Shown: positions 52,551-62,050 of the stretch, in pieces
How the letters are laid out: every line of letters starts with the position of its first letter
How positions within the stretch are numbered: the stretch's first letter is position 1
Source of the DNA: Streptomyces peucetius
Lineage (GTDB): Bacteria > Actinomycetota > Actinomycetes > Streptomycetales > Streptomycetaceae
Length of the DNA stretch: 64,000 nt
Reading direction: 5' to 3'
Assembly: GCF_025854275.1 (NCBI RefSeq)
Contig: NZ_CP107567.1
Span: forward strand, 6,200,001 to 6,264,000
Notes under the pieces: generated by a model
What the model was told of the DNA's origin: nothing
The model's input: only the letters and a program-made list of their open reading frames with translations
Database searches by the model: none
Translations under genes and position numbers: made by a program

Positions 52551-54496
52551 CCGTGCAGGGCACCCCGAGCGACATCGACCCCAAGGGCGGCAGGCCCGTC
52601 ATCCCCACCCGGGGCGCCCGACGCCCGCTCGGGCTGCGGGAGGTGACGCTCACCGGCGGATTCTGGGCGACGCGTCAGCAGACCAACGCATCGGCCACCC
52701 TCGACCACTGCGAACAGTGGATGGAACGCCTGGGCTGGCTCGCCAACTTCGACCGGGTGGCAGACACCGCCACCGGACCCGGCCGTCCCGGCTGGTGCTT
52801 CTCCGACTCCGAGGTCTACAAGCTCATCGAGGCTCTGGCCTGGGAGTACGGCCGCTCCGGCGACCCCTCGCACGACCGGGCGGTACGACGCCTCACGGCG
52901 CGTGTCGCCCGTGCCCAGGACGCCGACGGCTACCTCAACACCTGCTACGGGCACACCGGTCAGCAGCCCCGCTACAGCGACCTGGAATCCGGCCACGAGC
53001 TGTACTGCACCGGGCATCTGCTCCAGGCGGCGGTCGCCCGGCTGCGGACCGTCGGTGCCGACGCACTGGTGGATGTCGCCCGCCGTGCCGCCGACCACGT
53101 CTGCGCGACGTTCGGCCCCGACGCGAATCCGGGCATCTGCGGCCACCCCGAGATCGAACTCGGCCTGGCCGAGTTCGGCCGCGCCCTCGGGGAGAGCCGC
53201 TACGTGGACCAGGCCCGGCTCTTCGTCGAGCGCCGCGGCCACCGCACCCTCAAGGACATCCCGCTGGGCCGGGCCTACTTCCAGGACGACGTACCCGTCC
53301 GCAAGGCCGACACCTGGCGCGGCCACGCGGTCCGCGCCCTGTACCTGTCCGCTGCGGCGGTCGACGTCGCGGTGGAACACGACGACCGCGACCTGCTCGC
53401 CGCGATTGAACGCCAGTGGACCAACGCCGTCTCCCGGCGCACCTACCTGACCGGCGGCATGGGCTCCCGCCACCAGGACGAGGGCTTCGGCGAGGACTGG
53501 GAACTGCCCCCGGACCGCGCCTACTGCGAGACCTGCGCCGGCGTCGCCTCGATCATGGTGTCCTGGCGGCTCCACCTCGCCACCGGACAGGTGCGCTACG
53601 CCGACCTGATGGAACGCACCTTCTTCAACGTGATCGCCACGTCGCCGAGTGAGGACGGCCGGGCCTTCTTCTACGCCAACCCGCTGCACCAGCGGACCGC
53701 CGGCACGGACGCGGACGACGCCGAGGTGAGTCCACGCGCTGAGGGCGGTTCCCGTGCCGCATGGTTCGACGTGTCGTGCTGCCCCACCAACGTCGCCCGC
53801 ACCCTGGCGACGTGGCACACCTACCTGGCCTCGGCGGGGGAGCGGGACCTGACCGTTCTGCAGTACGCCGGCGGACGGATCACCGCGGAACTGGGGGACG
53901 GGCGCACGGTCGAGCTCGCGGTCGAGACGGCCTACCCGGACGACGGCCTCGTGACCGTACGCGTGGTGCGGGCACCCGACGGCCCGATGGCACTGCGCCT
54001 GCGCGTCCCGGCATGGGCCCGCGGAGCGGTACTCGACGAGGGCGGCCACCGGCGCTCCGCCGATCCCGGACTGGCGGTCGTGGACCGGGAGCTCGTATCC
54101 GGTGAGGAGATCCGGCTGCACATTCCCGTACCCCCGCGCCACACCTGGCCGGATCCCCGCGTCGACGCCGTCCGGGGCTGCGTCGCCGTCGAACGCGGCC
54201 CGCTGGTGTACTGCGCGGAGTCCCTCGACCTGCCGGACGGCACGGGGCTCGACGACCTGACCGTGGACGCCACCACGCAGCCGGTGGAAGACCACGGCCG
54301 TGTCCACGTCCGCGCGTTCACCCGCCTCCGCCCCGGTCCCGGCCCGGCCTGGCCGTACGGGCCGGTACCCGCGCCGAGCACCCCGGACGGCGAGCGAAGC
54401 GTGGAGCTCACCCTCGTTCCGTACCACCAGTGGGCCGAGCGCGCCCGGTCCGCCATGCGCGTCTGGCTCCCGGCCGGACGGCCGGAGGACAGCTGA
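52547..54496 (+). CDS. GH127 beta-L-arabinofuranosidase
   Basis: A 649-residue enzyme of the GH127 (formerly DUF1680) family, which removes beta-L-arabinofuranosyl groups such as those on plant hydroxyproline-rich glycoproteins. The zinc-Cys catalytic site is complete: E328 and C330 in YCETCAG, and C411-C412 in SCCPTN, with C411 matching the nucleophile Cys of the characterised bifidobacterial enzyme. LTGGFWATRQ and YLTGGMGSRHQDEGFG are typical. GTG 52547 overlaps the GH31 stop. It has no signal peptide and acts on imported sugar. Confidence 0.92.
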   Translation: MTVQGTPSDIDPKGGRPVIPTRGARRPLGLREVTLTGGFWATRQQTNASATLDHCEQWMERLGWLANFDRVADTATGPGRPGWCFSDSEVYKLIEALAWEYGRSGDPSHDRAVRRLTARVARAQDADGYLNTCYGHTGQQPRYSDLESGHELYCTGHLLQAAVARLRTVGADALVDVARRAADHVCATFGPDANPGICGHPEIELGLAEFGRALGESRYVDQARLFVERRGHRTLKDIPLGRAYFQDDVPVRKADTWRGHAVRALYLSAAAVDVAVEHDDRDLLAAIERQWTNAVSRRTYLTGGMGSRHQDEGFGEDWELPPDRAYCETCAGVASIMVSWRLHLATGQVRYADLMERTFFNVIATSPSEDGRAFFYANPLHQRTAGTDADDAEVSPRAEGGSRAAWFDVSCCPTNVARTLATWHTYLASAGERDLTVLQYAGGRITAELGDGRTVELAVETAYPDDGLVTVRVVRAPDGPMALRLRVPAWARGAVLDEGGHRRSADPGLAVVDRELVSGEEIRLHIPVPPRHTWPDPRVDAVRGCVAVERGPLVYCAESLDLPDGTGLDDLTVDATTQPVEDHGRVHVRAFTRLRPGPGPAWPYGPVPAPSTPDGERSVELTLVPYHQWAERARSAMRVWLPAGRPEDS

Positions 54497-54508
54497 GTCC
54501 CGATGCCG

Positions 54509-55291
54509 TCACGGCCCTCCGGCCGCCGGGCGGTCCGCGGCGCCGGCGGCGTCCGGGGCCGGGCACGGGGTGGCAGGTTCCGTCCGCGCGACGTAGACGG
54601 TGTTGGTGGCCGTGCCGCCCTGCAGCGGGTTGTCGAAGGGGACGACATGGGCTTCGGACTCCGCGAACACGTCCGCCAGCACAGCGCTGAAGCCGTCGTC
54701 GGGCGGGTCGTTGGACCACAGCGCGAAGACGCCGCCGGGCCGCAGCCGCCCGGCCAGGGCACGCATCCCGGCAGGACCGTAGAGCGCCTGGTGACGGGGG
54801 TGCAGTACCTGGCGGGGCGAATGGTCGATGTCGAGCAGGACGGCGTGGAAACGGCGGTGCGGGTCTGCCGGGTCGAGGGCCCCGCCCTCGCCGACGCCGG
54901 CGAAGAAGTCACCGTGGACGAGCCGGCACCGCGGGTCACCGACCAGGCCCGGCCCCAGCGGTACGAGGCCGCGCTCGTGCCAGTCGATCACTTCGCCGAG
55001 GGTGTCGACCACGATCAGGGAACGTACCCGGGTGTCGTCGAGCACCGCCCGTGCGGTGCAGCCGAGGCCGAGGCCGCCGACGGCCACGTCCAGCCCGGTG
55101 TCCGGCAGCGCCGCGAGGCCGAGGCGGGCGAGTGCGATCTCGCCCGCCGTGAAGAGGCTGGACATGAGGTACTCGTCGCCGAGTTTCACCTCGTACACGG
55201 CGTCGCCCGTCACCGGGTCCCGTCGGCGCCGCAGGCTGATGTCGCCCATCGGCGTCGGTTTCCAGTCGAGCTCGGCGAAACGTGCGCTCAT
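54509..55291 (-). CDS. Spermidine-synthase-like (aminopropyltransferase-fold) protein
   Basis: A 260-residue Rossmann-fold protein similar to spermidine synthase-like methyltransferase-fold proteins. Recognisable parts are YEVKLGDEYLMSSLFTAGE, VAVGGLGLGCTAR (nucleotide-binding loop), LIVVDTLGEVIDWH, CRLVHGDFFAG and AVLLDIDHSPRQVLHP. The aminopropyl-transferase Asp-Asp pattern is not clearly kept, so polyamine synthesis is uncertain. It converges on the GH127 gene and precedes RNase J at some distance on the other side. ATG 55291 is the natural start. Confidence 0.78.
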   Translation of the reverse strand: MSARFAELDWKPTPMGDISLRRRRDPVTGDAVYEVKLGDEYLMSSLFTAGEIALARLGLAALPDTGLDVAVGGLGLGCTARAVLDDTRVRSLIVVDTLGEVIDWHERGLVPLGPGLVGDPRCRLVHGDFFAGVGEGGALDPADPHRRFHAVLLDIDHSPRQVLHPRHQALYGPAGMRALAGRLRPGGVFALWSNDPPDDGFSAVLADVFAESEAHVVPFDNPLQGGTATNTVYVARTEPATPCPAPDAAGAADRPAAGGP

Positions 55292-55406
55292 CCCTGTTCC
55301 GTTCCTTGTTCCGTAGGTGCTGCACGTGACGTTCGCGTCGCCCGACCCGGGGCGCGGCTTGGGAGCCGGGGAGCCGTCGACGTCCCGGCCGGGCCGGTAC
55401 GCCCGG

Positions 55407-57092
55407 TCAGGCGTCGATGATCACGGGAATGATCAGGGGCTTGCGGCGGTAGGTGCGGAACGCCCAGTTCGCCACCGCGCGGGCGATGAGCTGTTCGAGC
55501 TGGCGGGCGTCGCCGACGCCCTCCTCCGCCGCCTTGGCCAGGGTCTTCTCGATCACCGCGATCGCCGGCTCGAACGTGGTGTCGTCATGGACGAAGCCAC
55601 GGGCCAGGAAGTCGGGCGCCTCCGCGAGCGCTCCCGTGTCGGCGTCCACGATCGCGACCACCGTCACCACGCCCTCCTCCGCGAGGGTGACGCGGTCCTT
55701 CAGGGACGCCTCGGTGGCACCGCCGACCGTCATGCCGTCGACGTAGACGTTGCCCGCGGGCACCTTGCCGGTGATCGAGGCGCGCCCGTCGACCAGGTCG
55801 ACGACGACACCGTCCTCGGCGATCACCACGCGGTCGGGGTCGACGCCCGTTCGGATGGCCAGGTCGGCGTTGGCCCGCAGATGCTTCCACTCGCCGTGCA
55901 CGGGCATGACGTTGCGGGGCTTGACGATGTTGTAGCAGTAGACGAGTTCACCGGCGCTGGCGTGCCCGGAGACGTGCACCTTGGCGTTGCCCTTGTGGAC
56001 GACGTTCGCGCCCCACCGGGTCAGCCCGTTGATGACGCGGTAGATGGCGCTCTCGTTGCCGGGAATCAGGGAACTGGCGAGCAGGACCGTGTCGCCCTTG
56101 CCGATCCGGATCATGTGGTCGCGGTTGGCCATCCGGGACAGCGCGGCCATCGGCTCGCCCTGAGATCCCGTGCACACCAGGGTGATCTGGTGGTCCGGCA
56201 GCTTCTCCAGTTCCTTCATGCCGACCACGAGACCCGACGGCACCTTCAGATAACCGAGTTCGCGGGCGATGCCCATGTTGCGGACCATCGACCGGCCCAC
56301 GAAGGCGACCTTCCGCCCGTACTGGTGCGCGGCGTCCAGCACCTGCTGGATACGGTGCACATGGCTGGCGAAGCTGGAGACGATGACCCGCTTCGGGGAG
56401 GTGCGCAGGACCTGCTCGATCGCGGGATTCAACTCGCGTTCGGAGGTGGTGAAGCCGGGGACCTCGGCGTTCGTGGAGTCCGTGAGGAACAGGTCCACGC
56501 CCTCCTCTCCGAGCCGGGCGAAGGCGCGCAGATCGGTGATGCGGTCGTCCAGCGGGAACTGGTCCATCTTGAAGTCACCGGTGTGCAGCACCATGCCGGC
56601 ACCCGTGCGGATGGCGACCGCGAGCCCGTCCGGGATGGAGTGGTTGACGGCGACGAACTCGCAGTCGAAGGGGCCGAATCCTCGCCGGTCGCCCTCGCGG
56701 ACCCGCACCGTCCGGGGCTTGATGTTGTGCTCCTTCAGCTTGGCCTCCAGGAAGGCCAGCGTCAGCTTCGAGCCGACGACCGGAATGTCCCTGCGCTCAC
56801 GCAGCAGATACGGCACACCACCGATGTGGTCCTCGTGCCCGTGGGTCAGGACGACGGCCACGATGTCGTCCAGGCGGTCCCTGATCGAGGAGAAGTCGGG
56901 AAGGATCACGTCCACCCCGGGCTGTGTCTCCTCGGGGAACAGCACCCCGCAGTCGACGATCAGCAGCTTGCCCGCGTGCTCGAACACCGTCATGTTGCGG
57001 CCGATCTCGCCCAGTCCTCCCAGGGCGACGACCCTCAGTCCTCCGGCGGGCAGCGGAGGGGCGGCTTTCAATTCGGGATGTGGATGACTCAT
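55407..57092 (-). CDS. rnj: Ribonuclease J
   Basis: A 561-residue metallo-beta-lactamase/beta-CASP ribonuclease used for mRNA and rRNA processing. The metal-binding motif is LTHGHEDHIGGVPY. GGLGEIGRNMTVFEH at the N-terminus, MVLHTGDFKMDQ, VSSFASHVHRIQQ and VSGHASAGEL (beta-CASP) are all present, and MPVHGEWKHLRANA fits the family. The length is normal. It is a housekeeping gene with no sign of disruption. Confidence 0.95.
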   Translation of the reverse strand: MSHPHPELKAAPPLPAGGLRVVALGGLGEIGRNMTVFEHAGKLLIVDCGVLFPEETQPGVDVILPDFSSIRDRLDDIVAVVLTHGHEDHIGGVPYLLRERRDIPVVGSKLTLAFLEAKLKEHNIKPRTVRVREGDRRGFGPFDCEFVAVNHSIPDGLAVAIRTGAGMVLHTGDFKMDQFPLDDRITDLRAFARLGEEGVDLFLTDSTNAEVPGFTTSERELNPAIEQVLRTSPKRVIVSSFASHVHRIQQVLDAAHQYGRKVAFVGRSMVRNMGIARELGYLKVPSGLVVGMKELEKLPDHQITLVCTGSQGEPMAALSRMANRDHMIRIGKGDTVLLASSLIPGNESAIYRVINGLTRWGANVVHKGNAKVHVSGHASAGELVYCYNIVKPRNVMPVHGEWKHLRANADLAIRTGVDPDRVVIAEDGVVVDLVDGRASITGKVPAGNVYVDGMTVGGATEASLKDRVTLAEEGVVTVVAIVDADTGALAEAPDFLARGFVHDDTTFEPAIAVIEKTLAKAAEEGVGDARQLEQLIARAVANWAFRTYRRKPLIIPVIIDA

Positions 57093-57227
57093 ACGCCGAC
57101 GCTACCGGAGAGTCGGCGCAGGTGATCCACGGCGCAATCCGGCGGGTCCACCGGTGCTGCGCGCGGCGGCGGCCCCGGTCCTCGCGCCGGGCGGCCGGGG
57201 GTGCCCGGAGGGTGAGGGCACACCGCG

Positions 57228-58280
57228 TCAGGAGTCCGACGACGGCCAGTCCAGGAGACGGGCCCCGATCACCGCCGTCTGCAGGGTGTAGCGGTGCACC
57301 GGGTCGGTGGGGTTCGAGCCGGTGACCTGATGGATCCGCGCGAGCCGGTACGTCAGCGCCCTGACACTCAGGTTGAGCCGGCGGGCCGCCTCGGCCGAGA
57401 CGCAGCCCGAGTCGAAGTACGCCGTGAGGGTGTCGAGGAGCGGCCCCGGACCGCCGCGGGTGTGCCGCAGAGGCCCGAGGACGTTGTGCACGAGGTCGGC
57501 CATCGCCGCCCGGTCACGGGTGAGCACGGGATAGACGAGCAGGTCCGCGGCGCGCAGCACCGGATCGTCGATGTGCATCCGCCGCGCCAGGTCGAGAGCG
57601 TTGAGCGCCTCCTCGTAGGAGTGGACCACACCCCCCGGCCCGGGATGGGGCCGCCCGACGGCGACCTGGCCTCCGTCGGTGGCGGCGTGGGCGTGCTTGG
57701 CGAAGAACGTGAGGATGTCGGCCTCGTCGCCGGGCGCGATGCACACCAGCCGGCCGTCCTTGGTGGTCAGCAGGATGCGGCGGTCGCCGAAGCGGGCGTA
57801 GACGGCCTGCTCCACCTTCCGCAGCACCGAGCCGGTCTCCTCGTACGTGGTGAGGTTGCCCGCGACCGCGACGGCGTGTGCGTGGGAGAGCCGGAGGCCG
57901 AAGCGTTCGGCGCGCTCCGCGAGGCGGCCGAGGTCGCTGCCGCCGTAGAGGAGGTCGTCGATGAACTCGCGGCGTGCCGCCTCCTCCTGGCGGACCGCGA
58001 GCCGCTGGGCCCGCTCGTAGCCCTCGGCGAACGCGTCGACAGCCTGCTCCACTGCCGCGAGCACACTGTCCGCGGCGGTACCCGGCCAGGCGGCCCGGGT
58101 GGCGGCGAGGTGCTGGACGACGAGCGCGCGCAGCCCCAGGCCGGCCTCCGCGGCCTGCTCACCGAGCACCCGCCGGGATTGCAACTCGTCGCGTGTGAGC
58201 CTCCGTCCGGTCACGGCGACCTCGGTCAGGATGTCGGTGTACCCCGCCAGGTACTGCTCGGGAATCGTCCGTCTTGCCAC
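57228..58280 (-). CDS. PucR-family transcriptional regulator
   Basis: A 350-residue regulator ending in the PucR-type C-terminal helix-turn-helix (GPLLDTLTAYFDSGCVSAEA, ARRLNLSVRALTYRLARIHQ). The central part (VAVAGNLTTYEETGSVLRKV, GGVVHSYEEALNALDLARRM) is the GGDEF-like region common in the family. GTG 58280 begins ARRTIPEQYL; the open frame extends upstream without support. It is divergent from the EF-G paralogue gene across about 580 bp. Its target and ligand are unknown. Confidence 0.85.
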   Translation of the reverse strand: MARRTIPEQYLAGYTDILTEVAVTGRRLTRDELQSRRVLGEQAAEAGLGLRALVVQHLAATRAAWPGTAADSVLAAVEQAVDAFAEGYERAQRLAVRQEEAARREFIDDLLYGGSDLGRLAERAERFGLRLSHAHAVAVAGNLTTYEETGSVLRKVEQAVYARFGDRRILLTTKDGRLVCIAPGDEADILTFFAKHAHAATDGGQVAVGRPHPGPGGVVHSYEEALNALDLARRMHIDDPVLRAADLLVYPVLTRDRAAMADLVHNVLGPLRHTRGGPGPLLDTLTAYFDSGCVSAEAARRLNLSVRALTYRLARIHQVTGSNPTDPVHRYTLQTAVIGARLLDWPSSDS

Positions 58281-58802
58281 CGTGCCCCCGGTTCTCGATG
58301 CTTCGCTGACGCGTTCCTGATGCGATGCGATCCCACCAGGGTGGCAGACGGGGGAGCGGAGCGTCGCAGGTGGTGAGGGGTACGTGAGCCGGTGCGCCCC
58401 GAGGGCAGGCGTGACACCGCTCTCGAAAACCGGTGTCCTGAGCGCGGTCGCCGTCCCTACACTCGGCTCGCGCGGTGCGAACGGAACCGCAGCGCACTGC
58501 GGCCGACGGCCGTGGTCCACGAGCCGATGAGGGGAGCACGACCATGCGTTGCCGCACTGCCGTCGCTGCTTCCCGGTCACGTTACGACGTGATCCTGGTG
58601 TCCTCGTCCTCCCGGTGCCGGCTGCGCGGCCGCCACCGGACACCCGTGACGAACGCCTGATCCGGCTCTCTTCGTCTGCCGCCTCCGCGACCGCGGGTCC
58701 GCCCCGACGGGCGCCCGACCGCTGTGGCCGGCGCGTGTCCCGACACGCATCCGTGCCCGCGGCGGACGACGGGGCGGGCAGACCGACCTCCGGAAGGTCC
58801 CG
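58281..58802. other. Divergent intergenic region without gene
   Basis: About 520 bp between the PucR and EF-G-like genes. No supported coding region is seen. It contains the 14-mer CTCGAAAACCGGTG at 58422-58435, which recurs at 61888-61901. The right end should hold the EF-G-like promoter and leader. Confidence 0.45.
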
Positions 58803-58913
58803 ATGAGGCTGTTCGGCACGGGAATCGCGCTGCCCTGCTCCCACATTCCGAAAGGCCCTGGGCCGTGCGCACCGACCCGCGACACCGATCCGACCACTCC
58901 TCCACCACGCTGA
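58803..58913 (+). CDS. Possible upstream leader ORF, 36 codons
   Basis: ATG 58803 follows GGAAGG and opens a frame of 36 codons ([20 protein letters not shown] to TTPPPR), overlapping the first 49 bp of the EF-G-like gene in another frame. The run PPP just before the end can slow ribosomes. Small overlapping leaders control some ribosome-protection and antibiotic-response genes by translation, so a regulatory role is possible. No homologue is recognised and it may be chance. Confidence 0.35.
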   Translation: MRLFGTGIALPCSHIPKGPGPCAPTRDTDPTTPPPR

Positions 58914-60958
58914 CCCGCGTCCGGAATATGGGCATCCTCGCCCACGTCGACGCCGGCAAGACGACCGTCACCGAACGGATCCTGTACCTCACCGGCGCCA
59001 CCCACAAGCGCGGCGAGGTCCACGACGGCACCACCGTCACCGACTTCGACCCGCAGGAGCGCGACCGTGGCATCACGATCTTCGCCGCGGCGGTGAGCTG
59101 CCTCTGGGACGACCACCGGATCAACCTGATCGACACCCCCGGCCACGTCGACTTCGCCGACGAGGTGGAACGCTCGCTGCGGGTGCTCGACGGCGCCGTC
59201 GCGGTCTTCGACGCCGTCGCCGGAGTCGAACCGCAGAGCGAGGCCGTGTGGCGGCAGGCCGACCGGCACGCGGTGCCGCGGATCGCGTTCGTCAACAAGC
59301 TGGACCGCGCCGGTGCGGACCTCGACTCGGCCGTCCGGTCGATCCGGGAACGGCTGCGGACGGTCCCGCTGGTGGTCCAACTGCCCGTCGGGCAGGAGGA
59401 CGGGTTCACCGGCGTCGTCGACCTGCTGCGTATGCGCGCCCTGATCTGGCGCAAGGGGCACGACTCGTACGAGGAGGGCCCGGTGCCGGACGAGCTGCGC
59501 GCGGAGGCGGAACGGCGCCGTCGCCTGCTGGAGGAGACGGTGGCCGAGCTGCACTCCGCCGCACTGGAGGAGTTCTGCGAGCGGTCCGCGCTCACCGGGC
59601 CCAGCCTGGCGGCGGCGCTGCGCGACCTGACCCACAGCGGTGAGGGCGTCGTGGTGCTGTGCGGTTCCGCGTACCGCAACTGCGGCATCGAACCGCTGCT
59701 CGAGGCCGTCGTCGCGTATCTGCCCTCACCACAGGACGTACCGCCCGTCCGCGGCGTCCACGACGGAACGGAACAGGAACGGCCCGCCGACCCGGACGCG
59801 CCGTTCGCCGGGCTGGTGTTCAAGGTCAACTCGACGGCCACGGGCCGCCTGACGTACGTACGCGTGTACGCGGGAACGATCCAGAAGGGAGACGCCGTGC
59901 TCGACGCAGGCAGCCGCCGCACCGAACGCGTCGGAAGGATCCTGCGCGTCCAGGCGGACCGGCACGCAGAGGTGGACCGGGCGGAGGCAGGGGACATCGT
60001 CGCCGTGATCGGGATCAAGTCGGCCCGTACCGGCGCGACCCTGTGCGCGCCGGCCGCGCCGCTGCTCCTCGAACCGCCCACCACGGCCGCCCCGGTCGTC
60101 ACCGTGGCCGTCGAGGCGCGCAGCCGCCTCGACACCGACCGGCTGGCGACGGCGCTGGCCCGGCTGGCCGAGGAGGACCCGTCCCTCGCGGTCCGGACCG
60201 ACCCCGAGACCGGCCAGACGGTGCTGTCAGGCATGGGCGAACTGCACCTGGAGGTCGCGGTGGAGAAGATCCGCCGCGCCCACGGGCTGGAGATGGGCGT
60301 CGGCCGCCCGCAGGTGTCGTACCGCGAGACCGTCACCCGCGGCGTGTCCGGTTTCGTCCATCGGCACGTCAAACAGGACGGCGGGGCGGGACAGTTCGCA
60401 CACATCGTCCTCGACGTCGAGCCGCTGGACCCGGACGACGACCGCGCCGAGGGCTTCGCGTTCTCGTCGACCGTCACCGGCGGGCGGGTACCGCAGGAAT
60501 TCGTCCGCGCGGTGGAGGCCGGCTGCCGGGACGCCCTTGCCGAGGGCCCCCTCGGCGGACACCCGGTGACCGGGCTGCGGGTGACGCTGACCGATGGGGC
60601 CACCCACTCCAAGGACTCGTCGGAGATGGCGTTCCGCACGGCGGGCCGGTTCGGTCTGCGCGAGGCGCTGCGCGCGTCCGCGACGGCCCTGCTGGAACCG
60701 GTGGCCGAGGTCACGGTCACCGTGCCCGACGACGCGGTCGGCACGGTCCTCGGTGACCTCGCGGCCCGGCGGGGCCGCGTCGCCGGCCAGACCGCCCGGT
60801 CCGGCACGGCGGTGGTGACGGCCACGGTGCCGCTGGCCGAACTCTTCGGCTACGCCTCCCGCCTGCGCAGCCGCACCCAGGGCCGGGGCACCTTCACCAC
60901 CCGGCCCGCCGGCTACGCACCGGCACCGGCATCGGTGACGGGCGGGATGCCGTCGTAG
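58865..60958 (+). CDS. Elongation factor G paralogue
   Basis: A 697-residue translational GTPase of the EF-G type. G motifs are [19 protein letters not shown] and NKLD. Domain II, domain IV ([24 protein letters not shown]-like [13 protein letters not shown]) and domain V complete the normal length. GTG 58865 gives VRTDPRHR before [15 protein letters not shown]. It is clearly a second copy, not the fusA of the str operon: surrounding ribosomal genes are absent. Roles reported for such paralogues include resistance or recycling; which applies is unknown. Its tail converges on the flavin reductase gene. Confidence 0.9.
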   Translation: MRTDPRHRSDHSSTTLTRVRNMGILAHVDAGKTTVTERILYLTGATHKRGEVHDGTTVTDFDPQERDRGITIFAAAVSCLWDDHRINLIDTPGHVDFADEVERSLRVLDGAVAVFDAVAGVEPQSEAVWRQADRHAVPRIAFVNKLDRAGADLDSAVRSIRERLRTVPLVVQLPVGQEDGFTGVVDLLRMRALIWRKGHDSYEEGPVPDELRAEAERRRRLLEETVAELHSAALEEFCERSALTGPSLAAALRDLTHSGEGVVVLCGSAYRNCGIEPLLEAVVAYLPSPQDVPPVRGVHDGTEQERPADPDAPFAGLVFKVNSTATGRLTYVRVYAGTIQKGDAVLDAGSRRTERVGRILRVQADRHAEVDRAEAGDIVAVIGIKSARTGATLCAPAAPLLLEPPTTAAPVVTVAVEARSRLDTDRLATALARLAEEDPSLAVRTDPETGQTVLSGMGELHLEVAVEKIRRAHGLEMGVGRPQVSYRETVTRGVSGFVHRHVKQDGGAGQFAHIVLDVEPLDPDDDRAEGFAFSSTVTGGRVPQEFVRAVEAGCRDALAEGPLGGHPVTGLRVTLTDGATHSKDSSEMAFRTAGRFGLREALRASATALLEPVAEVTVTVPDDAVGTVLGDLAARRGRVAGQTARSGTAVVTATVPLAELFGYASRLRSRTQGRGTFTTRPAGYAPAPASVTGGMPS

Positions 60959-60965
60959 CAGCATG

Positions 60966-61003
60966 AGCGCCCCGGAGCCGGACTTCAACCGGCACGGGGC
61001 GCT
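60966..61003. terminator. Bidirectional hairpin between converging genes
   Basis: AGCGCCCC and GGGGCGCT pair perfectly around an inner GCCGG/CCGGC stem, between the EF-G-like stop (60,958) and the flavin-reductase stop (61,042). Confidence 0.6.
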
Positions 61004-61041
61004 CGTGTGCCACCTCGCGCCGTACCCGCCCCCGTCCCCGC

Positions 61042-61713
61042 CTACGGCCGTGAAGCCGCCGTCTCCGAACGGAAGCCGTGGCCCAGTTCCCGGCCGTCGA
61101 GGCCGAAGTAGTGCCGGAAGTTGTAGATCAGGGGGCTCCAGGCCCCGGGGTCGATGTGCTGGGTGCCCGGCACCACCACGGAGGCGGAGGCGTGGACGCG
61201 CACGACCTCGCATTCGACGATCCGGAAGGCGCCGTCGGGGCCGGCCGGGACGATGGACCGCACCCGGGCCTCGAACTGCAGAGGGCACTCGGCGACACGC
61301 GGCGGCCCGACCACCTCCGAGGGGTGGGGGTGCAGCCCGCATGCGGCGAACTTGTCCCGCTCATGGCGGTACACGCCGCGCTTGGCCGCGGGTACCGGGT
61401 CGGCGCCGGTCAGCGGGGCGAGTCGTTCCACCGCTGCCCACAGATCGGGCGAGGGGAGGCTGACGACCAGTTCCGGGCGGTCAGCGAGGTTGGCGACGGT
61501 GTGGCCCTCAGCGCCCAGACCGAGAACGACGGTGTGACCCAGGGCCCAGGCCGAGGAGACCGGGGCGAGATTGGGTGTGCCGTCGGGGTTCTCGGTGGTC
61601 AACAGGGCGACGGGGGTCCCGAAGTACAGGATGCTGGGGGATATGGAGAGGTGATCGGTGCCGGTGGCCTTGTCGGTGGCGTCGCAGACCGTCGGAATCG
61701 CAGTGCTGTTCAT
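61042..61713 (-). CDS. Flavin reductase-like (FMN-binding split-barrel) protein
   Basis: A 223-residue protein of the flavin-reductase-like split-barrel family: SPSILYFGTPVALLTTEN, PNLAPVSSAWALGHTVVLGL and FEARVRSIVPAGPDGAFRIV are the usual flavin-binding strands. It may supply reduced flavin or be an FMN-dependent oxidoreductase on its own. ATG 61713 lacks a strong ribosome site. It is single, facing the EF-G-like gene. Confidence 0.82.
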   Translation of the reverse strand: MNSTAIPTVCDATDKATGTDHLSISPSILYFGTPVALLTTENPDGTPNLAPVSSAWALGHTVVLGLGAEGHTVANLADRPELVVSLPSPDLWAAVERLAPLTGADPVPAAKRGVYRHERDKFAACGLHPHPSEVVGPPRVAECPLQFEARVRSIVPAGPDGAFRIVECEVVRVHASASVVVPGTQHIDPGAWSPLIYNFRHYFGLDGRELGHGFRSETAASRP

Positions 61714-62050
61714 GTCGGAGCACGCTAGGAGGGCGAAGCTTCGGTGCCCGCCGAAGTGTCGACCGACCTGATCGTCACTTGGTCGCACCTTGCGCGAAAG
61801 CCGCATCGCCGCCGTGGCGGCGAAGCCGCCCCGCGTCCGCCAGCAGGATCGTCCGTGCTCCGCCGGACAGAGTCCGGCGGCGATGCGCTCGAAAACCGGT
61901 GGAACGGCGCCGCCGCGCGCCATTACCGTGCTGCCGAACCAAGTAGTCTGGGCAAGGACGTGCCGTTGTACACCCTGTGAGACCTCCCGAGCGCTGAATC
62001 GTCGCGCGTCGCGCCTGTGCGCCGCGCCCCTTTTTGCTGCGGACTTCTCA
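61714..62050. other. Intergenic region left of the insertion sequence
   Basis: No gene is supported. The 14-mer CTCGAAAACCGGTG at 61888-61901 repeats one at 58422. A short GC-rich pair of arms (about 62,010-62,030) is followed by TTTTT, a terminator-like signal just before the element. This stretch is probably the former upstream region of the DUF1062-type gene. Confidence 0.4.

Noticed and set aside
58415..58440. tRNA-Ser-like anticodon arm (CTCGAAAACCGG), also at 61888
   Set aside because: No acceptor stem, T-loop TTCRA or D-arm can be built around either copy.
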